Origin: Streptomyces sp. GKU 895
Lineage (GTDB): Bacteria > Actinomycetota > Actinomycetes > Streptomycetales > Streptomycetaceae
NCBI GenBank assembly: GCA_002027195.1
Contig: MWJO01000037.1
Span: 1 to 64,000 of the forward strand
DNA: 64,000 nt
Direction of reading: 5' to 3'
Below the pieces are notes generated by a model, which was not told the origin of the DNA, did not search any database, and saw nothing but the letters and a program-made list of their open reading frames with translations. The position numbers were made by a program, and so were the translations under genes. Shown here in pieces: positions 25,997 through 39,188 of this stretch. The first letter of the stretch is position 1. Each line of letters starts with the position of its first letter.

Positions 25997-27209
25997 ACCG
26001 CGCCCTCCGCGCGCAGCGCCGCCAACTCGACCTCCGTCAGACCCAGTTCGGTCAGAACGGTGTCCGTGTCGGCGCCGTGCGGACGGCCCGCCCAGTGGAT
26101 GGCGCCCGGTGTGGCGGAGAGCCGGAAGAGGACGTTCTGCATGCGGAGGGGGCCGAGTTCGGGGTCGGGGAGGGTGGTGATGGAGTCCAGGGCCGCGTAC
26201 TGCGGGTCGGTCATCACGTCCTGGATGTCCTGGATCGGGGCCACCGCCGCCTCCGCCTTCTCGAAGGCCGCCAGCACCTCCGTACGGGTGCGGGCGGCGA
26301 TCCAGGTACCGACCGCCTCGTCGAGGACGTCGGCGTGGCGGGCGCGGTCGGCGCCGGTGGCGAACCACGGTTCGGTGATCAGATCCTCGCGGCCCACCAG
26401 CCGCATCACGCGCTCCGCGATCGACTGGGCCGAGGTGGAGACGGCGACCCAACCGCCGTCCGCGGTGCGGTAGGTGTTGCGCGGGGCGTTGTTGGCGGAG
26501 CGGTTGCCGGTGCGCTGCTGGACGTAGCCGAGCTGGTCGTACCAGGTGGGCTGGGGGCCGAGGACGGTGAGGATCGGCTCGATGATCGCCATGTCGACGA
26601 CCTGGCCCGCGCCGGTGCTGTCGCGGGCGCGAGCGCCGTCATGACGGCGTACGCCGTGGCCAGGCCCGCGATGGAGTCGGCGAGACCGAAGGGCGGCAGC
26701 GTCGGGGGCGCGTCCGGTTCGCCGGTGATCGCGGCGAAGCCGCTCATCGCCTCGGCGAGGGTGCCGAAGCCGGGGCGGTGCGCGTGCGGGCCGAACTGGC
26801 CGAAGGCGGTGACCCGGGTGAGGATCAGCCGGGGGTTGACCGCGGACAGCTCGTCCCAACTCAGGTCCCATTTCTCCAGGGTGCCGGGGCGGAAGTTCTC
26901 GATGATCACGTCGGCGGTCGCCGCCAGGCGCAGGAGGGTGGCCCGGCCGCCCGGCTTGGAGAGGTCGAGGGTGATCGTGCGCTTGTTGCGGCCGAGGACC
27001 TTCCACCACAGGCCGATGCCGTCCTTGGACGGCCCGTGGCCGCGGGAGGGGTCGGGCTTGGTGGGGTGCTCGACCTTGACGACCTCCGCGCCGAAGTCAC
27101 CGAGCAGGGTGGCCGCGAGAGGACCGGCGAAGAGGGTGGCCAGGTCGAGGACGCGCAGGCCGGAGAGCGGGGCGGTGGGGGCTGGGCCGAGGGGTCGGAT
27201 GCCGGTCAT
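25993..27209 (-). CDS. CaiB/BaiF family CoA-transferase (one-base deletion near 26627)
   Basis: Class III CoA-transferase, 405 aa after repair. SGLRVLDLATLFAGPLAATLLGDFGAEVVKVE is the usual opening; only its parts are quoted: LDLATLFAGP near residue 21 and GAEVVKVEHP near 40. NKRTITLDL, ENFRPG and the AFGQFGP loop follow. The second half (VVDMAIIEPI; NAPRNTYRTADGG) is in another frame. Restoring one base in GCGCCCGCG near 26627 joins them with a length divisible by three. It probably supplies the CoA-thioester cleaved by the adjacent CitE-like lyase; substrate unknown. ATGA overlaps at both ends. Confidence 0.85.
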
Positions 27210-28107
27210 GCGTGGTACTGGCTTGTCGGATCTCGGGAGCGGTACGGCATCGACGCCGACGCGCCCGGCCGCTGCACCGACAGGGCAGCCGCCGCTGCCG
27301 CCCAGCGCAGCGCCTCGCGGATCGGGCGCTCCTCACTGAGCGCGACCGCGAGGGTGCCGGCGAAGGTGTCGCCCGCGCCGGTCGAGTCCACGGCGGTCAC
27401 CGGCGGGGCGGGCACGGCCAGCGGGTCGGCGCCGTCGCGGGCCAGGTACAGGCTGCCCGCCGCGCCGAGCGTGACGACGACCGGCCGGGACCTGGTCGAG
27501 GAGGGCCCGGGCCGCCGCGATCGGGTCGGACAGGCCGGGTGAGGGTGGTCGCCTCGTACTCGTTGGGGAGCAACAGGTCGGTGATGGCGAGGAGTTCGGG
27601 CGGGAGGGGCTGCGCGGGGGCGGGCGTGAGGATCGTCCGGACGCCGTGCGCGCGGGCCGCCTCGGCGCCGGCCACGACGGCCGCCAGCGGGATCTCCAGC
27701 TGGAGCAGCAGCGCGTCGGCGGAGGCGATCAGGCCCTCGTCGCCGGGGGCGAGATGGTCGACGGTGCCGTTCGCGGCGGGGATCACCACGATCGCGTTGC
27801 CGCCCTCGTCGTCGACGACGATGTGCGCGGTGCCGGACGGGCCCTCGACGGTGCGGAGGTGATCGGTGTCGACGCCGGAGTGTTCGAGGGTGGAGCGGAG
27901 GTGGGTGCCGTAGGGGTCGTTGCCGACCGCGCCGATCATCGAGACGGTGGCGCCGGCGCGGGCGGCGGCGATCGCCTGGTTGGCGCCCTTGCCGCCGGGG
28001 ATCGTACGGAACGCGCGGCCGGTGACCGTCTCTCCGCGCTGCGGGGCCTTCTCGACGTAGGCGACGAGGTCCATGTTCGTGCTGCCTAGTACGGCGATGT
28101 GGGTCAT
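27206..28107 (-). CDS. ribokinase-like PfkB family sugar kinase (two one-base insertions near 27483 and 27538)
   Basis: 299 aa after repair. GSTNMDLVAYVEKAPQRGET at the N-terminus, the IPGGKGANQAIAAARAG sugar-binding motif near 40-56, and VDSTGAGDTFAG near residue 240 with the catalytic Asp all match ribokinase. NEYEATTLTG is the anion-hole region where the frame breaks. Two extra bases, in the GGG at 27537-27539 and near 27483, account for the shift. ATP-dependent phosphorylation of ribose or a similar pentose is expected. Placement directly after four ADP-ribosylglycohydrolases suggests it uses a sugar they release. Confidence 0.85.
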
Positions 28108-29597
28108 GGGCGGGGTGCCTCCACTGGGGTGTCGCCGGGAGCGGGGTCGGGGGCTTGGTCCGGGGTGCGGGCGAGGGAATGGGTGAGGTGGGCCAGGGCG
28201 TCGAAGCCGGTGCCGTCGAAGTCGCCGACGGACGTGGCGAGTCGGTTCTTCAGCGGGGTCGTCCAGCGGTCGGGGAGGGCGGCGGGGCTTTTGGCGAGGA
28301 GGGCGGCGATGCTGCCGGCCGTCGCGCCGTTGGAGTCGGTGTCCCAACCGCCGCTCACCGCTTTGCAGATGGACGCGGTGAAGTCGCCGTCCGCGTGGGT
28401 GAGGGCGGCGGCGATCAGGGCGGTGTTGGGGATCGCGTGGACCCAGTGGTGGGTGGGGGAGTAGGTGGCGTGGAGTTCGTCCACGACCGTGTCGAAGTCG
28501 GGGGTGCCGGCGGCGAGGCGGATCGCGTGGGTGATCGCCTTCGCCGAGGCGGGACGGCGGGGGGTACGACGGCCAGGCCGGTGCGCAGGCACGCGTGGAC
28601 GTCGTGGGTGCCGGTCGCCGCGGTGGCGATCGTCGCGGCCGTGAACATCGCCGCGTAGACGCCGTTGGCGGTGTGGGTGAGGGTGGCGTCCCGGTGGGCC
28701 TGTTCCGCCGCGGCGACCGGGTCGCCGGGGTTGGTCCAGCCGTGGACGTCGGCGCGGATCAGGGCGCCGATCCATTCCCTGAAGGGGTTGCGGTGGCGGG
28801 CGGTGTGCGGGGGTTCCAGGCCGAGGAGGAGGTTGCGGTAGGCGATGCGCTCGGCGGTGAACGTGCGGCCCGCGGGGAGTTCGTCCAGCCAGAGCCCGGC
28901 CACGTCTGTGGTCGTGAAGCCTCTGCCGTGGCGTTGGAGCAGGAGGAGGTTGAGGAGGGGGTAGTTGAGGTCGTCGTCCTCGGGCATGCCGTCGATGTTC
29001 TCGGCGAGGGAGGTGGGGGCCGAGCGGCGGTTCCAGGGGTGGGAACGGAGGAGGGTTTCCGGGACTCCTCGGGCGGTGAAGTAGGTGGTGAGGGGCCAGT
29101 TGCCGGTGGACTTGGCCAGTTGGCGGATGGCGTCGAGGGGGAGTTTCTCCACCGGTTTGCCCAGGAGGCAGCCGACTGCTCGGCCGAGCCAGGCTGCTTC
29201 GTAGGCTGCGGGGGGTGGGGGTTGCCGTAGGGGGGGTGGCGCTTGCCCGCGCTGGCGGGGCGCCGCCTGCGCCCACCCGTGCCGCCCCAGCGGCACGACT
29301 GCCCGCAGCCAGGGCGGGCCATTCTGGGCAGCCGGCCTTGATTTCTGTCAGGGCTGTGGGTTCCTGGTCTGCCAACTTGCTGGGGAGGTCCGCCAGTTCG
29401 TCCAGCAGGTCCTTTGCCAGCCGGCGTAGGTAGCGGGACGGCGGTCGCGGGGAGGCGCCCGCTCTCAGGGGGGCCTCCGTGCCGCCTGCCGCCTTCCACC
29501 TCGCGGCGATCACGCCGGGTTCCCTGCCGTCCAGTGCCGCCTGGTGGAGTTCGTGGCCCAGGAGGTCTTCCGGCTGGACCCAGGTCAGTCGGAGCAT
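28104..29597 (-). CDS. ADP-ribosylglycohydrolase paralogue 4, with N-terminal extension (two compensating frameshifts)
   Basis: 497 aa. Residues 1-95 are an extra N-terminal domain (LRLTWVQPEDLLGHEL), residues about 96-119 are a repeat-encoded linker, and the hydrolase core begins at AAWLGRAVGCLLGKPVEKLP. N-terminal metal motif reads GMPEDDDLNYPLL rather than TDDT; the C-terminal one, GGWDTDSNGATAGSI, is well kept. An insertion in the C runs around 29210-29230 and a deletion in the G run 28559-28564 compensate, so the terminal segment shares the frame of the start. The core-to-end order fits the ARH fold. Overlaps paralogue 3 by 13 nt and the kinase by ATGA. Confidence 0.8.
   Translation of the reverse strand: MLRLTWVQPEDLLGHELHQAALDGREPGVIAARWKAAGGTEAPLRAGASPRPPSRYLRRLAKDLLDELADLPSKLADQEPTALTEIKAGCPEWPALAAGSRAAGAARVGAGGAPPARASATPPTATPTPRSLRSSLARPSSRLPPGQTGGETPPRRHPPTGQVHRQLAPHHLLHRPRSPGNPPPFPPLEPPLGPHLPRREHRRHARGRRPQLPPPQPPPAPTPRQRLHDHRRGRALAGRTPRGPHVHRRAHRLPQPPPRPGTPAHRPPPQPLQGMDRRPDPRRRPRLDQPRRPGRRGGTGPPGRHPHPHRQRRLRGDVHGRDDRHRGDRHPRRPRVPAHRPGRRTPRRPASAKAITHAIRLAAGTPDFDTVVDELHATYSPTHHWVHAIPNTALIAAALTHADGDFTASICKAVSGGWDTDSNGATAGSIAALLAKSPAALPDRWTTPLKNRLATSVGDFDGTGFDALAHLTHSLARTPDQAPDPAPGDTPVEAPRP
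29243..29311 (-). repeat. interspersed repeat A, copy 2, inside a coding region
   Basis: It shares GCGCCCACCCGTGCCGCCC, the GCGGCAC hairpin arm and GACTGCCCGCAGC with 3334-3411. Here it encodes the Ala/Gly-rich linker between the N-terminal domain and the catalytic core of ADP-ribosylglycohydrolase paralogue 4. Confidence 0.75.
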
Positions 29598-30799
29598 CTC
29601 AGGCCTCCGATCTCCGTGAACGCGGCCTCGTGGGCGCGGCGGCGGTGGACGTCCCGGTCGTGGATCTCGCGGGTCACCTCGGTGAGCGTCCTCGCCGGTT
29701 CCCAGAGGTCCAGGCGGCTGGCCTCCGCGACCGCCTTGGACCAGCCCTCCGGGACCGGGGAACCCAGGGCGCCCGCGATCGCGCCGGCCATCGTCGCGAT
29801 GGAGTCGCAGTCGCGGCCGTAGTTCACGGCGCCCAGGACCGCGCCGCGGTAGTCGCCGTTCGCCACGAGCAACATGCCCAGGGCGATGGGGAGTTCCTCG
29901 ATGGCGTGCAGACGGGAGGGGCGGCGGGCGCCGAGCGAGGGGGCGCGGTAGTCGGGGCCCACCGTGTCGTAGGGGGCCACCGCCTCGCGGAGCGGGGTCA
30001 GGGCCGACTCGAAGGTGGTGTGGTGGGCCGCTGTTTCGCAGACCTTCTCGATCGCCGTCCTCGTGCCGTCCTTCGCGAGGGACAGGCAGTGGGAGACGAC
30101 CGTCTCCGGCGTCGCGTCCGGTGCGCAGGCCGCCGCCACGGCCGCCGCGAAGACGCCCGCCGCCTCGCGGCCGTACGACGACTGGTGGGCGCCCGCGATG
30201 TCCAGGGCCTCGGCGTAGGCGGCCCTCGGGTTCGCCGCGTTGACCAGGCCCACCGGGGCCATGTACATCGCCGCGCCGCAGTTGACGATGTTGCCGACGC
30301 CGGCCTCACGGGGGTCCGCGTGGGCGTAGTGGAGGCGCGTGACCAGCCATTTCTCCGCCAGGAAGAGGCGGTGCAGGGGGAGCGCCTCCTGTTCCAGTTC
30401 CGGGATCCAGCGAGCGGTCGTCATCAGGTCGGGGACCAGGTGGTCGGCGACGGCGTAGGCGTCCAGGTGGTCGCGGACCTGGGCGTAGACCCTGATCAGG
30501 GCGTGGGTCATCAAGGTGTCGTCGGTGACGTGGCCGTCGCCCTTGTGGTACGGGGCGATCGGGCGGGCCGTGCGCCAGGCGTCGCCGTTCCAGGGGCCGA
30601 CGATGCCGTGGACGCGGCCGGCGTGGCGTTCCAGGATCTGGTCGGGGGAGTAGCCCTCCACCGGGCCGCCCAGTGCGTCGCCCACCGCGGCGCCTACGAG
30701 GGCGCCGGTGATGCGGTCCTCGAGGGTGGGGTTCGGGAGGTTCGGGGTCTTCGGAGAAGGGTTCTGTTGGGATGGTTTGGGTGGCATGGACCGAATCAT
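29585..30799 (-). CDS. ADP-ribosylglycohydrolase paralogue 3
   Basis: Intact, 404 aa. A polar, Pro-rich N-terminus (1-25) precedes RITGALVGAAVGDALGGPVEG. The two metal motifs are TDDT at 92-95 and GRDCDS at 328-333 followed by IATMAGAIAGA, so the di-magnesium site of the ARH/DraG fold looks complete. Such enzymes remove ADP-ribose from proteins or small acceptors. ATG 30799 overlaps the stop of paralogue 2 (ATGA) and follows AGGAGG directly; ATG 30787 is an alternative. The stop lies 13 nt inside paralogue 4. Confidence 0.9.
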   Translation of the reverse strand: MIRSMPPKPSQQNPSPKTPNLPNPTLEDRITGALVGAAVGDALGGPVEGYSPDQILERHAGRVHGIVGPWNGDAWRTARPIAPYHKGDGHVTDDTLMTHALIRVYAQVRDHLDAYAVADHLVPDLMTTARWIPELEQEALPLHRLFLAEKWLVTRLHYAHADPREAGVGNIVNCGAAMYMAPVGLVNAANPRAAYAEALDIAGAHQSSYGREAAGVFAAAVAAACAPDATPETVVSHCLSLAKDGTRTAIEKVCETAAHHTTFESALTPLREAVAPYDTVGPDYRAPSLGARRPSRLHAIEELPIALGMLLVANGDYRGAVLGAVNYGRDCDSIATMAGAIAGALGSPVPEGWSKAVAEASRLDLWEPARTLTEVTREIHDRDVHRRRAHEAAFTEIGGLRCSD

Positions 30800-32179
30800 C
30801 CTCCTGGCAGGGCCGGTTGCGTGGCTTCCAGGAGTTCGGCGAGTTCCACCAGGTCGGTGCCGGTGAGGCGGGGGAGGGCGCAGCCGGAGAGGGTGCGGCA
30901 GGTGTCCCGCCAGGAGGTCGGGAGGGCGGTGCCGCCGGTGAGGGCTCCGGTGAGGGCTCCGGTCAGGGCGGGGGCCGAGTCCGCGACGCGGGACAGGCAG
31001 GCGGCGGCGGGGACGCCGCGGAGATGTCGCCGTTCGCCGCGGTCGCCAGGGCGAGGGCGACCGGGACCGTTTCCGCGGCCGCGATGCCGTAGCTGTAGAC
31101 GTGGTCGACGATCTCGTGTTCCAGGAGGGGGATCAGGGCGAACGCGGTGGGGGTGCTGCGGGCGAGGGCCAGGGAGTGGCGGGCGTTGCGGCCGATCTCC
31201 GTGGACGCGGGGAGTTCGGTGAGGGCGGCGTCGACGCAGGTGTGGACGTCGGCTCCGGTGAGGGCGAGGGAGAGGGCCGCGGCCATGGCCCGGGCGCCGT
31301 GGACTCCGTCGCCGTCCTGGGTGTAGCGGGCGTCGAACTCGGCGAGGTCCGCGGCGAGTTGGGGGTTGCCGGGGTGGGTGACGGCCAGGACGCAGGCTCT
31401 GATGCAGGCCGCGTCGTCGAAGTAGTGGGGGTTGTCGTGGCCGGTGGCGGGTGGGCGTAGGCCGGTGGCGAGGTTGCCGAGGCCGGCGCGGACCGAGATA
31501 CGGGCGCGGAGGGGGAGTACGGCGGACTCGATCTCGGGGGCGCGGTTCGCCGCGGCGGCCACTTCGCCGGCGAGGGTGGTCCAGGTGAGGTCGATCGCGG
31601 CTCTGGTGCGGCGGTCTCGGCTGAGGTCGGGGAAGGTGGTGTCGTCGCCTGCGCGGAGGAGGGCTTCGGCGGTGAAGGCCGCCCATTCCGCGTCGTCGGA
31701 GGGGCCCAGGCGGAGGGGCTCGGGGGGTTGGTTGAGGGCGATGGGGACGGGGAGGGTGGTGGTGGCGTTCTGCTCGGCGAAGGTGTCCAGTTCGCGGGTG
31801 AGGCGGCGGGTCCAGTCGGGCATGCGGGCGGCTCTGTGGCGGGCGGCGGGCCAGCCGGCGGCGTCGCCTGCGGCCAGGCCGAGCAGGAGGCCTTCGATGC
31901 GATGGAGGGTTTGGGGGTGGGGGTGTCGGCGGCTGCTTCTTTCGCCCCCGCCGCCCCTGCCCGTCCCCTCTCCAGGGGCTGCCGCCCCTTCGACCCCGTG
32001 TCCTGGGGGCTGCCGCCCCCAGACCCCCGCTTCGGCCCCGAAAGGGCCTCGTCCTCAAACGCCGGACGGGCTGAAGGATGCGGGCCGGCGTTGAGAGGTG
32101 CCGGTTCGTCGTCGAACGTCGGACGCGTTGAAGGATGCGGATCGGCCTCGGCAGGTGTCTGCTCGTAATCGAGTGTCAT
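30796..32179 (-). CDS. ADP-ribosylglycohydrolase paralogue 2, degenerate site and repeat-derived N-terminus (two one-base deletions)
   Basis: 461 aa after repair. Start ATG 32179 overlaps the stop of paralogue 1 (ATGA). Residues about 19-80 are encoded by interspersed repeats and are low-complexity. The ARH core opens at EGLLLGLAAGDAAGWPAA. The first metal motif is SDDAEWAAF; the second, after repair near 31013, is SRVADSAPALTGAL, so the first Asp of the usual GxDxD(T/S) is Val. A missing C in the run at 31913-31917 and a missing base near 31013 explain the two breaks and give a length divisible by three. It may be a non-catalytic partner. Confidence 0.75.
31940..32125 (-). repeat. interspersed repeat C, tandem, encoding a protein N-terminus
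   Basis: The stretch holds CTGGGGGCTGCCGCCCCCAG and CCTCGTCCTCAAACGCCGG, both familiar Streptomyces intergenic elements. A diverged second unit (GTCGTCGAACGTCGGACGCG) follows in tandem. On the minus strand the paired units encode PHPSTRPTFDDE and PHPSARPAFEDE of ADP-ribosylglycohydrolase paralogue 2. Confidence 0.75.
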
Positions 32180-33219
32180 GCCACGACCTCCGCCTCGTCC
32201 CCGTCCGCCGCCAGTACGTACTCGTCGGGCGGCGTCAGCAGGTCCGCCACGTCCAGTACGTGGTGGCCCGCCATGGAGGGGAGGCAGCTGCCCCGCGCCG
32301 GGGCGATTGCCGCCGCCCACTCCGGCGGGATCGCGGACGCTCCCCTCGTCGCGCCTGCCAGCGCGCCCGCCACCGCCGCCGTCGTGTCGGCGTCGCGGCC
32401 CATGTTGACGGCCGTCAGGACCGCCTCCACGAAGTCGCCGTCCGCCGCCGCGTACGCGCCGAAGGCGAGGGCCACCGCTTCCGGGGCCAGGTCGGTCCAG
32501 GGGTAGCCGCCGATCACCACCGCGGAGCGGACCGCTCGTTCGCCTCGGTGGGCCACCGCCACCGCGCGGCGCAGGGAGCGGGCCGTCCAGGAGTCGTCCG
32601 GGATCACCGCGAGGGCCGAGGCGACCACCGCCACCGTGGGGGCGCCCGCCATCGCCGCCGCCACTCCTGCGGCTACCGCCTGACCGCCGTAGATGCCCTC
32701 GCCGTCGTGGCTCACCGAGCCGTCGATCGCCGCCAGGCGTGCCGCCTCCGCCGGGCGGCCGGACGCGTAGACGCCGAAGGGGGCCGCGCGCATCGCCAGG
32801 CCGTCGCTCCAGGCGTGCCGGTGCTGGGCGGAGATGGGCGCCGCCAGACCCCGGCGCAGGTTCTCCAGCGTGCCTCGTTCGCTGAAGCCCGCGCCTCGGA
32901 AGGGGCCCTCCTCGCGGTCCGCGATCCATTCGTGCCAGGCCGCCTCCACGTGGGCCGGGGTCAGCGCCGAGCCGTGGCGGGCCAGCAGGAGGCCCGAGAA
33001 GATCGCGTACTCGGTGTCGTCCGTGCCGGCGGGCCGCTCGGCCACGTACCCCGTGATCCTGCCCCAGCGGGCTCGGATCTCCGACGGTTTCAGGTTCTCC
33101 GCGGGGGCGCCGAGGGCGTCTCCCACCGCCAGGCCCAGCAGCGCGCCGCGGCCTCGTTCGCGGAGTTCGGCGGCGTTCCCGGGTGCCGGGACCGAGGGGA
33201 TGCAGGCGAGCGATGCCAT
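32176..33219 (-). CDS. ADP-ribosylglycohydrolase paralogue 1
   Basis: Intact, 347 aa, first gene of the seven-gene operon. ALLGLAVGDALGAPAE at 27-41 is the N-terminal ARH motif; the metal motifs GTDDTE (65-70) and GRDADTT (274-280) followed by AAVAGALAGATRG are canonical, so it should be catalytically competent. GGAGGAG lies about 11 nt before ATG 33219. No signal peptide is visible, so it acts in the cytoplasm on ADP-ribosylated protein or a small ADP-ribosyl compound. The stop overlaps paralogue 2 (ATGA). Confidence 0.92.
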   Translation of the reverse strand: MASLACIPSVPAPGNAAELRERGRGALLGLAVGDALGAPAENLKPSEIRARWGRITGYVAERPAGTDDTEYAIFSGLLLARHGSALTPAHVEAAWHEWIADREEGPFRGAGFSERGTLENLRRGLAAPISAQHRHAWSDGLAMRAAPFGVYASGRPAEAARLAAIDGSVSHDGEGIYGGQAVAAGVAAAMAGAPTVAVVASALAVIPDDSWTARSLRRAVAVAHRGERAVRSAVVIGGYPWTDLAPEAVALAFGAYAAADGDFVEAVLTAVNMGRDADTTAAVAGALAGATRGASAIPPEWAAAIAPARGSCLPSMAGHHVLDVADLLTPPDEYVLAADGDEAEVVA

Positions 33220-33376
33220 ACGGCGGGCCTCTCCTCCGGGGGCTCCGCACAGGGCGCGGGGCCTTTGCGGATGTGTCCCACGGGGCGGTCACGACAAGAG
33301 CATCACTCGCCTCAGCATCACCCGGTCGACATCTGAGCAGACTCGCGATCGTATGCGCATTCGGAGGTAAAGGCGC

Positions 33377-33477
33377 AGGTTAGCCCAGCCTTTCCTTCGT
33401 GGCGGACGGGAATTTCTCGTCGTACAGTCGGGTTGTCGGTAATTAGAATCTGTCTAAAGTTAGCTTTGGCTTAGCTT
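33377..33477 (+). promoter_or_regulatory. iron-box-like sites upstream of the VIT transporter
   Basis: Three sites resemble the DmdR1/IdeR iron box (TTAGGTTAGGCTAACCTAA): AGGTTAGCCCAGCCTTT at 33377-33393, TTAGAATCTGTCTAA at 33443-33457, and TTAGCTTTGGCTTAGCTT at 33460-33477. The last ends 16 nt before the ATG. Each is imperfect; their grouping upstream of a metal transporter makes iron regulation plausible. Confidence 0.45.
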
Positions 33478-33493
33478 CCCTGGGGGACCCCTG

Positions 33494-34225
33494 ATGGCCA
33501 TCATCGAGACCGAGGCGCCGCTGCACGAGGCGCACCGTGACAACCACACCCACCGCGATGTGAACGGGGGGTGGCTGCGGCCCGCCGTCTTCGGGGCCAT
33601 GGACGGGCTGGTCTCCAACCTCGCGCTCATGACCGGCGTCGCCGGTGGCGCCGTGGGGCAGCAGGCCATCGTGCTCACCGGGCTCGCGGGCCTTGCCGCC
33701 GGAGCCTTCTCCATGGCCGCCGGTGAGTACACCTCCGTCGCCTCCCAGCGCGAGCTGGTCGAGGCCGAGCTGGACGTCGAGCGGCGGGAGCTGCGCAAGC
33801 ATCCGCAGGACGAGGAGGCCGAGCTCGCCGCCCTGTACGAGGCTCGGGGGGTGGAGCCGGCGCTCGCGCGTGAGGTCGCCAAGCAGTTGTCCCGTGACCC
33901 TGAGCAGGCGCTGGAGATTCATGCCCGGGAGGAGCTCGGGATCGATCCCGGGGATCTGCCCTCGCCGCTCGTCGCCGCCGTCTCCTCCTTCGGGGCTTTC
34001 GCGCTCGGTGCGCTGCTTCCCGTGCTGCCTTATCTGCTGGGGGCCAGCGCCCTGTGGCCCGCGGTGCTCGTCGCTCTCGTCGGCCTGTTCGGGTGCGGTG
34101 CCGTCGTGGCCAAGGTGACGGCGCGGACCTGGTGGTTCAGCGGTCTGCGGCAGCTCGCTCTCGGTGGCGCGGCGGCCGGTGTGACGTACGCCCTGGGCAG
34201 CTTCTTCGGAACGGCCGTAGGATAG
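33494..34225 (+). CDS. VIT1/CCC1 family iron/manganese transporter
   Basis: 243 aa. Two N-terminal helices contain FGAMDGLVSNLALMTGVAGG (residues about 33-52) and GLAGLAAGAFSMAAGEYTSVASQ, the conserved VIT motifs. A charged cytoplasmic region of about 75 residues rich in Glu follows, where the family binds metal. Three C-terminal helices complete the five-helix topology. Family members move Fe2+ or Mn2+ out of the cytoplasm into stores or out of the cell. The promoter has iron-box-like sequences. A strong hairpin follows the stop. Confidence 0.9.
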   Translation: MAIIETEAPLHEAHRDNHTHRDVNGGWLRPAVFGAMDGLVSNLALMTGVAGGAVGQQAIVLTGLAGLAAGAFSMAAGEYTSVASQRELVEAELDVERRELRKHPQDEEAELAALYEARGVEPALAREVAKQLSRDPEQALEIHAREELGIDPGDLPSPLVAAVSSFGAFALGALLPVLPYLLGASALWPAVLVALVGLFGCGAVVAKVTARTWWFSGLRQLALGGAAAGVTYALGSFFGTAVG

Positions 34226-34232
34226 GTCGACC

Positions 34233-34262
34233 GCTACTTATGCGTTGGGCCGCATAAGTAGC
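34233..34262 (+). terminator. perfect hairpin after the VIT gene
   Basis: GCTACTTATGCG (34233-34244) pairs with CGCATAAGTAGC (34251-34262) around TTGGGC. The AT-rich stem stands out in this sequence. The remaining ~330 nt to gltB hold no gene I can support, only the gltB promoter region. Confidence 0.75.
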
Positions 34263-34483
34263 CGTTACTCACTGGTTTCGAATGCTTAACCACTGGGCAT
34301 GAGCCGTAAGCGCTGTGGGCAAGGACGCCTGCCGCGCACCCGCGAGGTGAGCGACGCCGCTCGCCTCGCCCCTGGAGCGACGGACATCGATCTGTCCCGT
34401 TCGGTCCCCACACACTTCAGGCCACGTGCGCGATACCCCCGTCGCCACCACGTGGCGTCCGCATGTTGGAACGCAGTATCCGG

Positions 34484-34521
34484 TTCCCGAGAACCGCTCC
34501 ATCATGTAACCTGCACGAAAT
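34484..34521 (+). promoter_or_regulatory. gltB promoter with GlnR-box-like half site
   Basis: TTCCCG (34484-34489), a 17-nt spacer and TAACCT (34507-34512) form a plausible promoter. GTAAC-N6-GAAAT at 34506-34521 matches one half of the GlnR consensus gTnAc-n6-GaAAc except the last base. Nitrogen control would suit glutamate synthase. Confidence 0.45.
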
Positions 34522-34596
34522 TTTGCGCACACGCAGAGGGCCAACGTCGTCCCTCGGCACGCAGATATGCCACTTGAGACGACGACGGGAGAGCCG

Positions 34597-39180
<4,584 letters not shown>

Positions 39181-39188
<8 letters not shown>

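Noticed and set aside
23975..26452. Very long minus-strand frame covering lgt, the CitE-like gene and part of the CoA-transferase
   Set aside because: It arises because frame errors near 25182 and 26627 remove the real stop and start. The lgt-antisense portion has no family features.
28104..29597. Programmed frameshifting in ADP-ribosylglycohydrolase paralogue 4
   Set aside because: No slippery heptamer or conserved stimulatory structure is evident, and similar breaks occur in many unrelated genes of the window. Consensus error is simpler.
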